A stretch of 57,908 nucleotides of DNA, taken from an uncultured Alphaproteobacteria bacterium. GTDB lineage: Bacteria; Pseudomonadota; Alphaproteobacteria; RF32; CAG-239. Below are positions 1 through 7,901 of the stretch, piece by piece (positions within the stretch are counted from its first letter, which is position 1; each line of letters opens with the position of its first letter). The notes beneath the pieces were generated by a model that was not told the DNA's origin, ran no database searches, and saw nothing but the letters and a program-made list of their open reading frames with translations. A program made the position numbers and the translations under genes. The stretch is taken from the NCBI GenBank assembly GCA_934254585.1, contig CAKQLF010000009.1, positions 1 through 57,908 on the forward strand. Direction: 5' to 3'.

Positions 1-156
1 ATGCGTAAGATTTTAATCACTCTTAATGCTAAAGCTAAATCTCTCTGTGTATAACTTTTTCATCTGAGTTGATGACGCAGAAAAGAATAATAAAAAAACG
101 TCTGTGAACTGCTATGAAATGACACTACTACTTTAGATATACGACTTATTTCATCT

Positions 157-416
157 TTACAAGTGAAAATATTTTTGTTAGATTATACTCAGACGGGCGA
201 TGGTCTGTCTGGGGTGTCGAAGCCTCTTGAATGTACGTCTTGCGTGTAGACGATAAATGCGCGTATGCCTTCTGGTCGTGTGGCTGGAAGGTAGCAAAAT
301 AGGCTATGTGCATAGCTAATATGCTACACTATTTTACATTCAGTAGTTTCGAACTTCCAGCTGTCTCGTCGACAGCTATTTTTGTATGCAAACAGGAATT
401 ATGGAAGAGAAAAACA
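157..416 (+). promoter_or_regulatory. Promoter and long structured leader of the pilin pair
   Basis: No gene is visible in 1-416. A -10-like TATACT lies at 184-189; no good -35 is seen. A transcript starting near 196 would have a leader of about 220 nt. It can fold locally: CAGAC/GTCTG at 191-208, and a two-layer hairpin at 291-327 (GTAGCA/TGCTAC outside GCTATG/CATAGC). Just before the pilin gene is a 7-bp hairpin AGCTGTC/GACAGCT at 359-377 followed by ATTTTT, which resembles a weak intrinsic terminator. A leader ending in a terminator-like hairpin suggests attenuation. Which ligand or protein would act on it is unknown. Confidence 0.45.
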
Positions 417-1097
417 ATGAATAATTATAGATATGAAAATGAATCCGGCCGCTCAATGATTGAAATGTTGGGCGTTTTGGCGATTATCGGCGTGCTTTCA
501 GTTGGCGGTATTGCCGGTTATTCTAAAGCAATGAACAAATTCAAAACTAATCAGGTGGCCGACAATGTTTCGATGTTGGTTGCCAACATCAAAACCTTAT
601 ACGCTCAGCAAAATTCGTACACCGGCTTGAATAATATTTCCGCCGTGAAAATGGGTGTGGTTCCTGATGAATTGACCGGAACATATACGGCCGGTACTAC
701 GGGTGAGGGCGCAAAACCTGCGTCGCAAGGTCTTGAAAATGCTTTTAACGGGGCGGTTTATATTGGTGCTGCAGATTCAAAAGGTAATTCAACAAGTGAT
801 GATTTGGCTTTTTACCTTATTTTCAATGGGTTATCAAAAGAAGCCTGTGTCACTTTGGCTACAAATGACTGGGGTTCAAGCTATTCTTCAGGTTTAATCG
901 GTATGAAAGTAAATAAGGCAGAAATGGCTGATGCAGATGATAAAACAAATATTAAAATGGGCTGCACTAAAGGTACTGATAATGCTTCACCTAACTTTGC
1001 TTGTCCAGGATATATGCCGATGGATGTTATGAATGCGGCTAAGGCCTGCGATTGTGGCGAGGGTAACACCTGCTCGATTATGTGGAAATATTATTAA
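417..1097 (+). CDS. Type IV-like prepilin, first of a tandem pair
   Basis: 226 aa. It is probably a structural or minor pilin that is processed by a prepilin peptidase and assembled in the envelope. The leader is MNNYRYENESG, followed by RSMIEMLGVLAIIGVLSVGG: Gly11 at -1, Glu16 at +5, then a hydrophobic helix to about residue 36, the class III signal layout. Position +1 is Arg where most pilins have Phe or Met. The C-terminal region has several Cys (CPGYMPM, ACDCGEGNTC) that could form the disulfide loop seen in many pilins. I chose ATG 417 because it follows GGAAGAG at a normal distance; the frame stays open upstream to 306, but that part is AT-rich and not pilin-like. The next pilin starts 22 bp downstream, so the two are cotranscribed. 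Confidence 0.85.
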   Translation: MNNYRYENESGRSMIEMLGVLAIIGVLSVGGIAGYSKAMNKFKTNQVADNVSMLVANIKTLYAQQNSYTGLNNISAVKMGVVPDELTGTYTAGTTGEGAKPASQGLENAFNGAVYIGAADSKGNSTSDDLAFYLIFNGLSKEACVTLATNDWGSSYSSGLIGMKVNKAEMADADDKTNIKMGCTKGTDNASPNFACPGYMPMDVMNAAKACDCGEGNTCSIMWKYY

Positions 1098-1119
1098 TTT
1101 AGGCTAAAGGAGAAAGATT

Positions 1120-1800
1120 ATGAATACTCTTAAAACAAACGAGTCCGGTCGTTCAATGATTGAAATGTTGGGCGTTTTGGCGATTATCGGTGTGCTTTCG
1201 GTAGGTGGTATTGCCGGTTATTCTAAAGCAATGAACAAATTCAAAACCAACAAAGTAGCCGACAATGTTTCGATGATTGTTGCCAACATCAAAACTTTAT
1301 ACGCTCAGCAAAAAACTTATGGAACTTTGACAAATGCAGATGCTGTAAGTTTGGGAGTCGTTCCTGATGAACTTATAAAAGACAGAGCAGCCGGAACATT
1401 AAAAAATTCATTCAATGGTGATGTAGATATCCATTCGTCGGAAAGCACTACTGGTAGCGATAATAAAGCGTTTGTAATTTATTTTGGCGGATTATCTAAA
1501 GAAGCTTGCATTACTTTGGCTACAAATGATTGGGGATCAGGTTATTCTTCCGGTTTGATTGCTCTTCGTGCCGCAGGTGACTCAACTGCTACAAATGATA
1601 AGACTAGTTTGGATACAGTACATATAGGTAATGTTGGAGCAAAGCAAGCTTCAGACATTGCATCAAATGCAAAAGGTGGTGCGGCTATAGCTACTCCGGG
1701 TGGTAGTACATTGAAAGTTCCAATGCCTGTCAGTGAAGCAGCAAAAGCTTGCGGTTGTAATCTAGGTAACACTTGTTCCATTACTTGGAAATATTACTAA
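1120..1800 (+). CDS. Type IV-like prepilin, second of a tandem pair
   Basis: 226 aa, the same length as its upstream neighbour. The leader is MNTLKTNESG, then RSMIEMLGVLAIIGVLSVGG, with Gly10 at -1, Arg at +1 and Glu15 at +5. Identity with the first pilin is very high over roughly the first 70 codons, at both DNA and protein level. It falls in the middle (about 90-190) and returns in the C-terminal ACGCNLGNTCSITWKYY. This pattern fits duplication followed by divergence of the exposed head domain, possibly with gene conversion of the 5' part. The start follows AAAGGAG at 1105-1111. It is cotranscribed with the first pilin and followed by a terminator at 1901-1938. The assembly machinery is not adjacent; the closest candidate is the ATPase at 9379-10332. 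Confidence 0.85.
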   Translation: MNTLKTNESGRSMIEMLGVLAIIGVLSVGGIAGYSKAMNKFKTNKVADNVSMIVANIKTLYAQQKTYGTLTNADAVSLGVVPDELIKDRAAGTLKNSFNGDVDIHSSESTTGSDNKAFVIYFGGLSKEACITLATNDWGSGYSSGLIALRAAGDSTATNDKTSLDTVHIGNVGAKQASDIASNAKGGAAIATPGGSTLKVPMPVSEAAKACGCNLGNTCSITWKYY

Positions 1801-1900
1801 GTTTGGAAAAACGAGCGGTTTTGTAATATCTGCTAATCGTCCGTATTTTCCAAAAACTAGCCGTTTACTCTCATAGTCAAAAAAACGGCAGTTTTTCTCC

Positions 1901-1938
1901 GAAACACCCTTGCTCCTAACTTGGGTGTTTCTTTTTTT
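1901..1938 (+). terminator. Intrinsic terminator of the pilin pair
   Basis: A 9-bp stem GAAACACCC/GGGTGTTTC (1901-1909 with 1923-1931) is followed by seven T. It lies 100 bp after the second pilin, so the transcript has a long 3' UTR. Confidence 0.85.
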
Positions 1939-2028
1939 GTTAGTGTTTAAAAACCTCGCCCCGTGCGGGAGAGGGGTAATTAAATAAGTTGCAAACTGTA
2001 TTAAGTAAGTACCCTAGGCACCAGTCAT

Positions 2029-2206
2029 CCTAGGCCTTGTGCCTAGGATCTTGTGTGAACCTGTACTTATGTAATAATAAGGCCAATTTATTCACTGAAT
2101 TAGTCATTTGTTGCAACAAGATTCTAGGCACAAGGCCTAGAATGACGGCGAACGTACGAAAGAAAAAAGTATGTCGTCATTAGATTGCCGGATCAAGTCC
2201 GGCAAT
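2029..2206. repeat. Cluster of palindromic intergenic repeats in a 606-bp gene-free stretch
   Basis: The stretch 1801-2406 contains no convincing gene. Three hairpin elements stand out. CCTAGGC/GCCTAGG with loop CTTGT is at 2029-2047. ATTCTAGGC/GCCTAGAAT with loop ACAAG is at 2121-2143. ATTGCCGGA/TCCGGCAAT with loop TCAAG is at 2184-2206. The first two are related and lie in opposite orientation. They end near ATGAC, like dispersed palindromic repeats of other alphaproteobacteria. A related hairpin is at 6149-6172, and part of the third element recurs inside the third pilin gene near 24703-24716. Confidence 0.75.
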
Positions 2207-2406
2207 GACATAAAAAAACACCCGCGAATGAATAAAAAAAATCTTGCAAAGTTGACAAAAATGGCTTATCCTGAAAGCGTATTAGTAAGTATTATGGTTA
2301 AATTTTGACAATTATTGGCGTTGTCTGCAAATCTTTTTTTAAAGAGAAAATTTTCTATAAGCTTATGGTTCAAAATGATTGTTTAACTCTTTAATTTATA
2401 TTGATT

Positions 2407-2757
2407 ATGAAGAGAACATTTATCAGCGCGTTAATTTTGGTTGTTGCCTTTTTCGCAATATTATTTGCCGCAACAAAAAGCAATGATGTTGTTGTTAATA
2501 TGGAAACAGGAGAAAACGGGGAATATTTATTTATTCCGATATTTTCTCTTTTGTTTGCTGTGACTGCGGCTTATTATTTTAGGCTCAGAAGTGTCAAACC
2601 TCTCCATTTTTTGATACCGACATTGTTGGCAATCACGGTTCCGCTGTTTGCCGGAATAACAACATTTTTAGTGGCTGGTTGCTTTAGCGCAATTATAATA
2701 GTCACAACAGATGAAAAAGTTCTTCAATGGTTTAAAGGGGCTGTTGATGAAGAATAA
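2407..2757 (+). CDS. Small integral membrane protein of unknown function
   Basis: 116 aa from ATG 2407; an in-frame TTG lies two codons upstream. Three hydrophobic segments are visible, about residues 4-24, 42-60 and 68-102, with a short charged C terminus ending VDEE. I do not recognise a family. The leader, AAT TTATATTGATT before the ATG, has no Shine-Dalgarno sequence and resembles the leaders of the genes at 50887 and 52083, so it may belong to the same class of acquired or leader-atypical genes. It is monocistronic: repeats lie upstream and a terminator follows at once. Confidence 0.6.
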   Translation: MKRTFISALILVVAFFAILFAATKSNDVVVNMETGENGEYLFIPIFSLLFAVTAAYYFRLRSVKPLHFLIPTLLAITVPLFAGITTFLVAGCFSAIIIVTTDEKVLQWFKGAVDEE

Positions 2758-2764
2758 ATGCGCG

Positions 2765-2803
2765 AAACACCGTTGTCTTGTATAAAGATGGCGGTGTTTT
2801 TTT
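2765..2803 (+). terminator. Intrinsic terminator
   Basis: AAACACCG/CGGTGTTT stem (2765-2772 with 2792-2799) followed by T residues, directly after the small membrane protein gene. Confidence 0.8.
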
Positions 2804-2897
2804 GTGTATGTGTGTATAACATTGCCTAAATTTTTGAAAAAATACATATTTATAGTATTATACTATGAGTTGAAATTGGACTATACAGGTGGAAAGT

Positions 2898-4049
2898 ATG
2901 GAAAATCAAAAAGATAAAAAAATTGTGGTGTTACAGGTTTTGCCTGAACTGGGACAAGGCGGAGTGGAACTCGGAACTATTGAAATTGCCTCGGAATTAC
3001 AAAAACAAGGCATTGAAAATTATGTGGCTTCCCAAGGCGGACGAATGGAATATAATTTAGAACGTATCAAAGTTAAGCATTTTACGTTGCCGCTGAAAAC
3101 AAAAAATATTTTTAAAATGTATCTTAATTCGCTGCGTTTGGCCAAAATCATCAAAAAATACGGCGTCACAATTGTGCACGCACGTTCTCGGGCTCCGGCT
3201 TGGAGTGCATATTGGGCTGCCAAACGTTGCGGTGTGCATTTTGTCACCACGTTTCACGGAACTTATGGCCTTGGCCCTTGGGGAATTAAAAAGTTTTATA
3301 ACAAAATTATGACTTATGGCGAACGGGTTATTGCAATTTCTAACCACATAAAACAACATATTCTCAAAAATTATAAGGTAGATGAAAATAAGATTCGCTT
3401 GATTCATCGCTGTGTGAATTTGGATAATTTTAATGTAGAAACAACTTCCGCCGAACGACTGATAAAATATTTGGAAGAAAATAATATTCCCGAAGATAAG
3501 TCAATTGTGACTTTAATCGGCCGTTTAACCAATTGGAAAGGACAGAAGCTTTTAATTGAAGCCCTGCATTTGCTAAAAGATGAAGATTTCTTTTGTGTGA
3601 TGATTGGTGACGACCAAGGGCGTAAAAAATATTCGGCGGAATTGCGCAAAATGATTGCTGAATATGATATGACCGACCGCTTTTTGTTTATTCGTAATGT
3701 GAAAGATGTTCCGGCGGCGATGATGGTTTCAGATGTGGTACTTTCAACTTCTATCGAACCGGAAGCCTTTGGCCGCATTGCTATTGAAGGGCAGTCAATG
3801 GGGCGCGTGGTGGTGGCCTCAAACATTGGCGGTTCGGTTGAAACCGTGATTGATGGCGTGACCGGACGTCTTTATGAAAGTTCCAGTGCCGAGGATTTGG
3901 CTGCCGCCATTAAATGGGCGTTGCATCTTTCTACCGAAGAAAGAGAAAAAATTGGTGCCGCTGGCATAAAAAATGTAAAAGAACATTTTACAAAACAAAT
4001 TATGTGTGATAAAACAATCGAGGTTTATAAAGAACTGATAAACTTATAG
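2898..4049 (+). CDS. GT4-family glycosyltransferase
   Basis: 383 aa with the two-domain GT-B layout. The N-terminal acceptor domain starts VLQVLPELGQGGVELGTIE, with a glycine loop typical of the family. The C-terminal domain carries the GT4 nucleotide-sugar signature EAFGRIAIE (the EX7E motif) and SNIGGSVETV. It should transfer a sugar from an activated donor to a lipid or polysaccharide acceptor at the cytoplasmic face; the acceptor cannot be told from the sequence. LPS or exopolysaccharide assembly is likely. I chose ATG 2898, which follows AGGTGGA at a good distance; a GTG lies three codons upstream. It stands alone among unrelated genes, 31 bp before thrS, and may be cotranscribed with it. 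Confidence 0.85.
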   Translation: MENQKDKKIVVLQVLPELGQGGVELGTIEIASELQKQGIENYVASQGGRMEYNLERIKVKHFTLPLKTKNIFKMYLNSLRLAKIIKKYGVTIVHARSRAPAWSAYWAAKRCGVHFVTTFHGTYGLGPWGIKKFYNKIMTYGERVIAISNHIKQHILKNYKVDENKIRLIHRCVNLDNFNVETTSAERLIKYLEENNIPEDKSIVTLIGRLTNWKGQKLLIEALHLLKDEDFFCVMIGDDQGRKKYSAELRKMIAEYDMTDRFLFIRNVKDVPAAMMVSDVVLSTSIEPEAFGRIAIEGQSMGRVVVASNIGGSVETVIDGVTGRLYESSSAEDLAAAIKWALHLSTEEREKIGAAGIKNVKEHFTKQIMCDKTIEVYKELINL

Positions 4050-4080
4050 TGAACTTTATTTAAGTGAAAAGGTAGATAAA

Positions 4081-6012
4081 ATGGTTAAAATTAAATTGCC
4101 TGATGGCAGTGTTTTAGATGAAAAAGACGGCATTTCCGGCTTGGAAATTGCCAATAAAATCAGTAATAGTTTAGGAAAAGCCGCTTTGGCTGTTTCCGTA
4201 AATGATAAATTGCAAGATTTAACCGCACCGATAACAACCGATTCTACCGTCACTATTATCACCGCCAAAGACAAAGACGGTTTACAAATTTTGCGTCACT
4301 CCTGCTCTCACGTTATGGCTCAGGCCGTTAAAGAACTGTGGCCTGATGCTCAAGTAACAATCGGTCCGGCAATCGAAAACGGTTTTTATTATGACTTTTC
4401 TTGCAAAGAAAACTTCACAACCGAGGATTTTGCTAAAATAGAAGCCAAAATGCACGAAATTGTTAAACGTGATGAAAAAATTGAACGTCTTGTAATGCCG
4501 CGTAATGAGGCTATTGAATTTTTCAAAAAGCTTGGCGAATTTTATAAAGTGCAGATTATTGAAGATTTGCCGGAAGATGAAACAATTACCTTATATCGTC
4601 AGGGCAATTACACCGATTTGTGCCGTGGTCCGCACGTTCCGTCAACCGGTAAAATCGGCGACGCGTTCAAAATTACTAAAGTTGCAGGTGCTTATTGGCG
4701 CGGTGATGCTAAAAATGAAATGTTGCAACGTTTGTATGCAACCGCTTGGCCTACCAAAAAAGAATTGGACGCTTATTTGACTATGCTCGAAGAAGCTGCT
4801 AAGCGCGACCACCGTAAAATAGGCAAGGAAATGGATTTGTTCCATTTCGAGCCAGAGTATGCTCCGGGTGCTGTTTTTTGGCACGATAAAGGATATAAAG
4901 TATATCGCAAATTAATTGAGTATATGCGCAACCGTCAGGAACATAACGGTTATGAAGAAATTTCTACTCCGCGCATTATGGATAAATGCTTGTGGGTGAC
5001 CTCCGGCCACTGGGATAAATATGGTGCGCACAACTATTCCGGCAAAACCGAAGACGGTAAGGAATTTTGTGTTAAACCAATGAACTGCCCTGGGGGATTG
5101 CTTGTTTATAAACAAGGTGTTAAGTCTTATCGTGATTTGCCGCTGCGTATGGCTGAATTTGGTAAGGTGAACCGTTATGAGGCCTCCGGCTCGTTGATGG
5201 GGCTGATGCGCGTGCGTGAGTTTACACAAGATGATGCGCATATTTTCTGCACGCCTGAACAAATGGAAGATGAGTGCATTCGTACGATGAAACTGATTTT
5301 TGATATTTATAAAGATTTTGGCTTTGATAATATCAAAATTTATCTGTCGACTCGTCCGGACAGCATATATCGCATCGGTTCTGATGAAATTTGGGATTTG
5401 TGCGAAAATTCATTGGCTCACGCTTTGGAAAAACACGGCTATAAATATGAAATTAATGCCGGTGAAGGTGCTTTCTATGGCCCTAAATTGGAATTTATTT
5501 TGCGTGATGCCATCGGTCGTGAATGGCAATGCGGAACAATTCAGGTTGATATGAATTTGCCGCAACGTTTTGATATTTCGTACATCGGCGAAGATGGTGA
5601 AAAACATCAGCCGGTTATGTTGCACCGCGCTTTGTTTGGTTCAATTGAGCGTTTCTTGGGAATTTTAATTGAACATCACGCCGGAAAACTGCCTTTGTGG
5701 CTCTCTCCGGAACAAGTTGTGGTTGCGCCGATTGTCAGCGAATTTGATGATTATGCCGAAGAAGTGGCTGCGGCTTTAACTAAGGCCGGTTTGACCGCTA
5801 AAACAGATTTGCGTAATGAAAAAATCAACTACAAAGTTCGTGAACATTCTTTGGCTAAAGTTCCGGTAATTGCCGTTGTCGGGGCTAAAGAAAAAGAAAA
5901 TCGCACCGTGACGGTTCGCCGTTTGGGTTCGGAAAAACAAGAAGTTATGTCCTTAGATGATTTTGTGGCTCAACTGCAAAAAGAAGCTGAAATGCCACAC
6001 AGATTTGAATAG
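4081..6012 (+). CDS. thrS: Threonyl-tRNA synthetase
   Basis: 643 aa, the normal length. It charges tRNA-Thr with threonine in the cytoplasm. Domain order is complete: an N-terminal TGS domain (about 1-62); the editing domain with His73 and His77 of HSCSHVMAQ and the CRGPHVP segment; the class II catalytic core with motif 2 around RMAEFGKVNRYEASG and the zinc ligands in MNCPGG, DDAHIFC and MLHRALFGS; and the anticodon-binding domain (about 540-640, from QVVVAPIVSEFDDY). RBS-like AAAGGTAG precedes ATG 4081. A very strong terminator follows, so it ends its transcription unit. Neither a T-box nor another leader is visible in the 31-bp gap upstream. Confidence 0.98.
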   Translation: MVKIKLPDGSVLDEKDGISGLEIANKISNSLGKAALAVSVNDKLQDLTAPITTDSTVTIITAKDKDGLQILRHSCSHVMAQAVKELWPDAQVTIGPAIENGFYYDFSCKENFTTEDFAKIEAKMHEIVKRDEKIERLVMPRNEAIEFFKKLGEFYKVQIIEDLPEDETITLYRQGNYTDLCRGPHVPSTGKIGDAFKITKVAGAYWRGDAKNEMLQRLYATAWPTKKELDAYLTMLEEAAKRDHRKIGKEMDLFHFEPEYAPGAVFWHDKGYKVYRKLIEYMRNRQEHNGYEEISTPRIMDKCLWVTSGHWDKYGAHNYSGKTEDGKEFCVKPMNCPGGLLVYKQGVKSYRDLPLRMAEFGKVNRYEASGSLMGLMRVREFTQDDAHIFCTPEQMEDECIRTMKLIFDIYKDFGFDNIKIYLSTRPDSIYRIGSDEIWDLCENSLAHALEKHGYKYEINAGEGAFYGPKLEFILRDAIGREWQCGTIQVDMNLPQRFDISYIGEDGEKHQPVMLHRALFGSIERFLGILIEHHAGKLPLWLSPEQVVVAPIVSEFDDYAEEVAAALTKAGLTAKTDLRNEKINYKVREHSLAKVPVIAVVGAKEKENRTVTVRRLGSEKQEVMSLDDFVAQLQKEAEMPHRFE

Positions 6013-6038
6013 TTGACAGACTTGTCAGTTTAATGAAT

Positions 6039-6080
6039 ACAAAACATCTCCGATAAATCAATCGGAGATGTTTTGTTTAA
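6039..6080 (+). terminator. Strong intrinsic terminator of thrS
   Basis: A perfect 16-bp stem (6039-6054 with 6061-6076), 6-nt loop AAATCA, AT-rich at its foot. The palindrome is symmetric enough to act on both strands. Confidence 0.85.
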
Positions 6081-6148
6081 AAGTTTTTACCGCTGTTTAT
6101 GACAAATGTTTTTGGTTACTGTTCGTGATGACACACTTTTTTTTCGTC

Positions 6149-6172
6149 ATTCGCGGGCTCCGACCCGCGAAT
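6149..6172. repeat. Palindromic repeat in a 430-bp gene-free stretch
   Basis: ATTCGCGGG/CCCGCGAAT with loop CTCCGA. It resembles the 2184-2206 element in being flanked by GTCATT and having a GC-rich stem. A half-copy, CACCCGCGAATGAA, lies at 2220-2233. The stretch 6081-6443 otherwise shows only an unconvincing open frame and the AT-rich upstream region of the next gene. Confidence 0.65.
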
Positions 6173-6443
6173 CTGAATCCTCGCGTCAGACTGTGCGTCA
6201 CGTCCGTTGATGACTATAGAAAGAAAGCCTGTGATAAAGCTTTAAGTTTGAGATTTTCCGGAAAATATGGAAAAAGAAAGTTTTTTTTACTAAATTTGTC
6301 ACGTTTGAAAAATGCAAACTGTTATCCGAAATAGATTGCTTGCAAAAAATTTGGCAATTTTTTATATCGTTATTGACAACGATTTGTTTTGTCGTTAAAG
6401 TGCGTGTATATGTAATAAATTTGAGGTAGTTAAAAAATAAATT

Positions 6444-7760
6444 ATGAGTAGTCCCATATTTGTGTATGTTTTTAATCTTTTTTTAGTTTTTCTTTTAGTT
6501 TTTTTCAATGCGTTTTTTGTGGTTTCTGAATTTTCCATTGTAAAAATTCGCCGCACAAAGTTGGAAGAATTGGCTCAAAACGGCAGTAAACGCGCCAAAA
6601 TAGGTCTGAAAATCAATGATCATCTAAACACTTATTTAAGTGCGATTCAGTTGGGTATTACTTTGGCGTCTTTAGGTCTGGGGTGGATTGGTGAACCTGC
6701 GGTTTCTAAACTTTTGGAAGTTATTTTCGGAACTTTTTTGAGCGATAATCCGGTTTTGTTGCACTCGCTGAGTTTTGGTGTGGCGTTCAGTCTTATCACT
6801 TTGTTTCACGTTGTTTTGGGTGAACTGGTGCCAAAATCTTTGGCAATTCAGGATACGGAACGCTATGCTTTGGCCATTGCGCCGGCTCTCTATACTTTTA
6901 ACCATATTTTCTCGCCGTTTATTTGGGTGTTTGATCACGTTACCATTGGTATTTTGAAAATTATGGGCATTCAATCCGGCAATGAAAACGGCGACGCCCA
7001 TTCAGAAGAAGAAATCAAGCTGATTATTGACGCGTCGCAAAAAGACGGAATTATTGATGATACGGAAGGCGAAATTATTCAAAACGCTATTTGTTTTTCG
7101 GAAACTTGCGCGCATGAAATTATGATTCCGCGGCAGGATATGAAATGTATTTATAAAAATTCCAGTTATAACGAAGTTATGGATTTTGTCCGCCGTCACA
7201 ATCATACGCGCTTTCCGCTGTGTGACAAAGATAAAGATCATATTATCGGTATGGTGCATATTCGGGATATTTTGGAACATCCGGAAGATAAAGACGCTAA
7301 GGACTTCTTGAATCACATTGCTCGCAAAATTTTGTTTGTGCCGGAAAATCACTCTATTTCTGACATTTTACACCAGATGATGCATAAGCATATTCATTTG
7401 GCGATTGTGGTTGACGAATATGGCGGAACAGCCGGATTGATTTCTATGGAAGATATTTTGGAAGAATTGGTTGGTGATATTCGTGATGAACACGACGATA
7501 CCACAGTTGAACCGATTGTGAAAATTGACGATAAATGCTGTGAATTTGATGGTCTGTTTTTGGTTGAAGATGCGTTTGATTGTATGGATTTACCGCATTA
7601 TGAACCGGAAGAAAGCACTATCGGCGGTTATGTGTTCGCCTTAATCGGGCGTGAACCGAAAGTCGGTGACGTGGCAAAAGATGACTATTGCCAATACGAA
7701 GTTTTAGCGGTAGATAATATGCGTATTACCCGAGTCAAGATAACCAAAATAATCGGATGA
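6444..7760 (+). CDS. CNNM/CorC-type CBS-domain membrane protein (hemolysin C-like)
   Basis: 438 aa. Members are implicated in Mg2+ or Co2+ efflux or homeostasis in the inner membrane. Domain order matches the family: an N-terminal DUF21/CNNM membrane domain (about 1-180) with FFVVSEFSIVKIRRTKLEEL and LGWIGEPAV; a paired CBS domain (about 200-330) with MIPRQDM and FPLCDKDKDHIIGMVHIRDI, then VVDEYGGTAGLISMEDILEE; and a C-terminal CorC_HlyC transporter-associated domain (about 345-435) with DGLFLVEDAFD and STIGGYVF. The length suits the long form. GAGGTAG at 6423 is about 15 bp from the ATG, so the start is slightly uncertain. It is convergent with the FadL-type gene. Confidence 0.9.
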   Translation: MSSPIFVYVFNLFLVFLLVFFNAFFVVSEFSIVKIRRTKLEELAQNGSKRAKIGLKINDHLNTYLSAIQLGITLASLGLGWIGEPAVSKLLEVIFGTFLSDNPVLLHSLSFGVAFSLITLFHVVLGELVPKSLAIQDTERYALAIAPALYTFNHIFSPFIWVFDHVTIGILKIMGIQSGNENGDAHSEEEIKLIIDASQKDGIIDDTEGEIIQNAICFSETCAHEIMIPRQDMKCIYKNSSYNEVMDFVRRHNHTRFPLCDKDKDHIIGMVHIRDILEHPEDKDAKDFLNHIARKILFVPENHSISDILHQMMHKHIHLAIVVDEYGGTAGLISMEDILEELVGDIRDEHDDTTVEPIVKIDDKCCEFDGLFLVEDAFDCMDLPHYEPEESTIGGYVFALIGREPKVGDVAKDDYCQYEVLAVDNMRITRVKITKIIG

Positions 7761-7780
7761 TTTGCTGAAAATTAACAGGA

Positions 7781-7812
7781 AAGGGCGGAGCTGTGCAACC
7801 GCTCTTTTTTTT
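7781..7812 (+). terminator. Intrinsic terminator of the CorC-type gene
   Basis: AAGGGCGG/CCGCTCTT stem with one G-T pair (7781-7788 with 7799-7806), then six further T. Confidence 0.75.
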
Positions 7813-7840
7813 ATGCAAACATACTAATTTAAATGATATA

Positions 7841-7878
7841 AAAAAATGGCTTTCAGTTCGTTAAAGAAAGGAAAGCCA
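7841..7878 (-). terminator. Intrinsic terminator of the FadL-type gene
   Basis: Read on the minus strand, TGGCTTTC/GAAAGCCA (7847-7854 with 7871-7878) is followed by six T. It lies 24 bp past the stop of the minus-strand porin gene, so each convergent gene has its own terminator. Confidence 0.75.
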
Positions 7879-7901
7879 CTTAATATGTTATTCAAATAAT
7901 A

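Noticed and set aside
262..300. GGAAGGTAGC in the first pilin leader as a piece of SRP RNA or c-di-GMP-I riboswitch
   Set aside because: Only this short segment is similar; the remaining conserved parts of either RNA are not found.
306..416. Upstream extension of the first pilin frame (37 residues)
   Set aside because: The extension has no RBS, covers hairpins of the leader, and would place the prepilin signal far from the N terminus; ATG 417 has a good RBS and a length equal to the paralogue.
6068..6334. 88-aa open frame after thrS
   Set aside because: It begins inside the terminator stem, crosses a palindromic repeat, has no RBS and shows no protein-like pattern.
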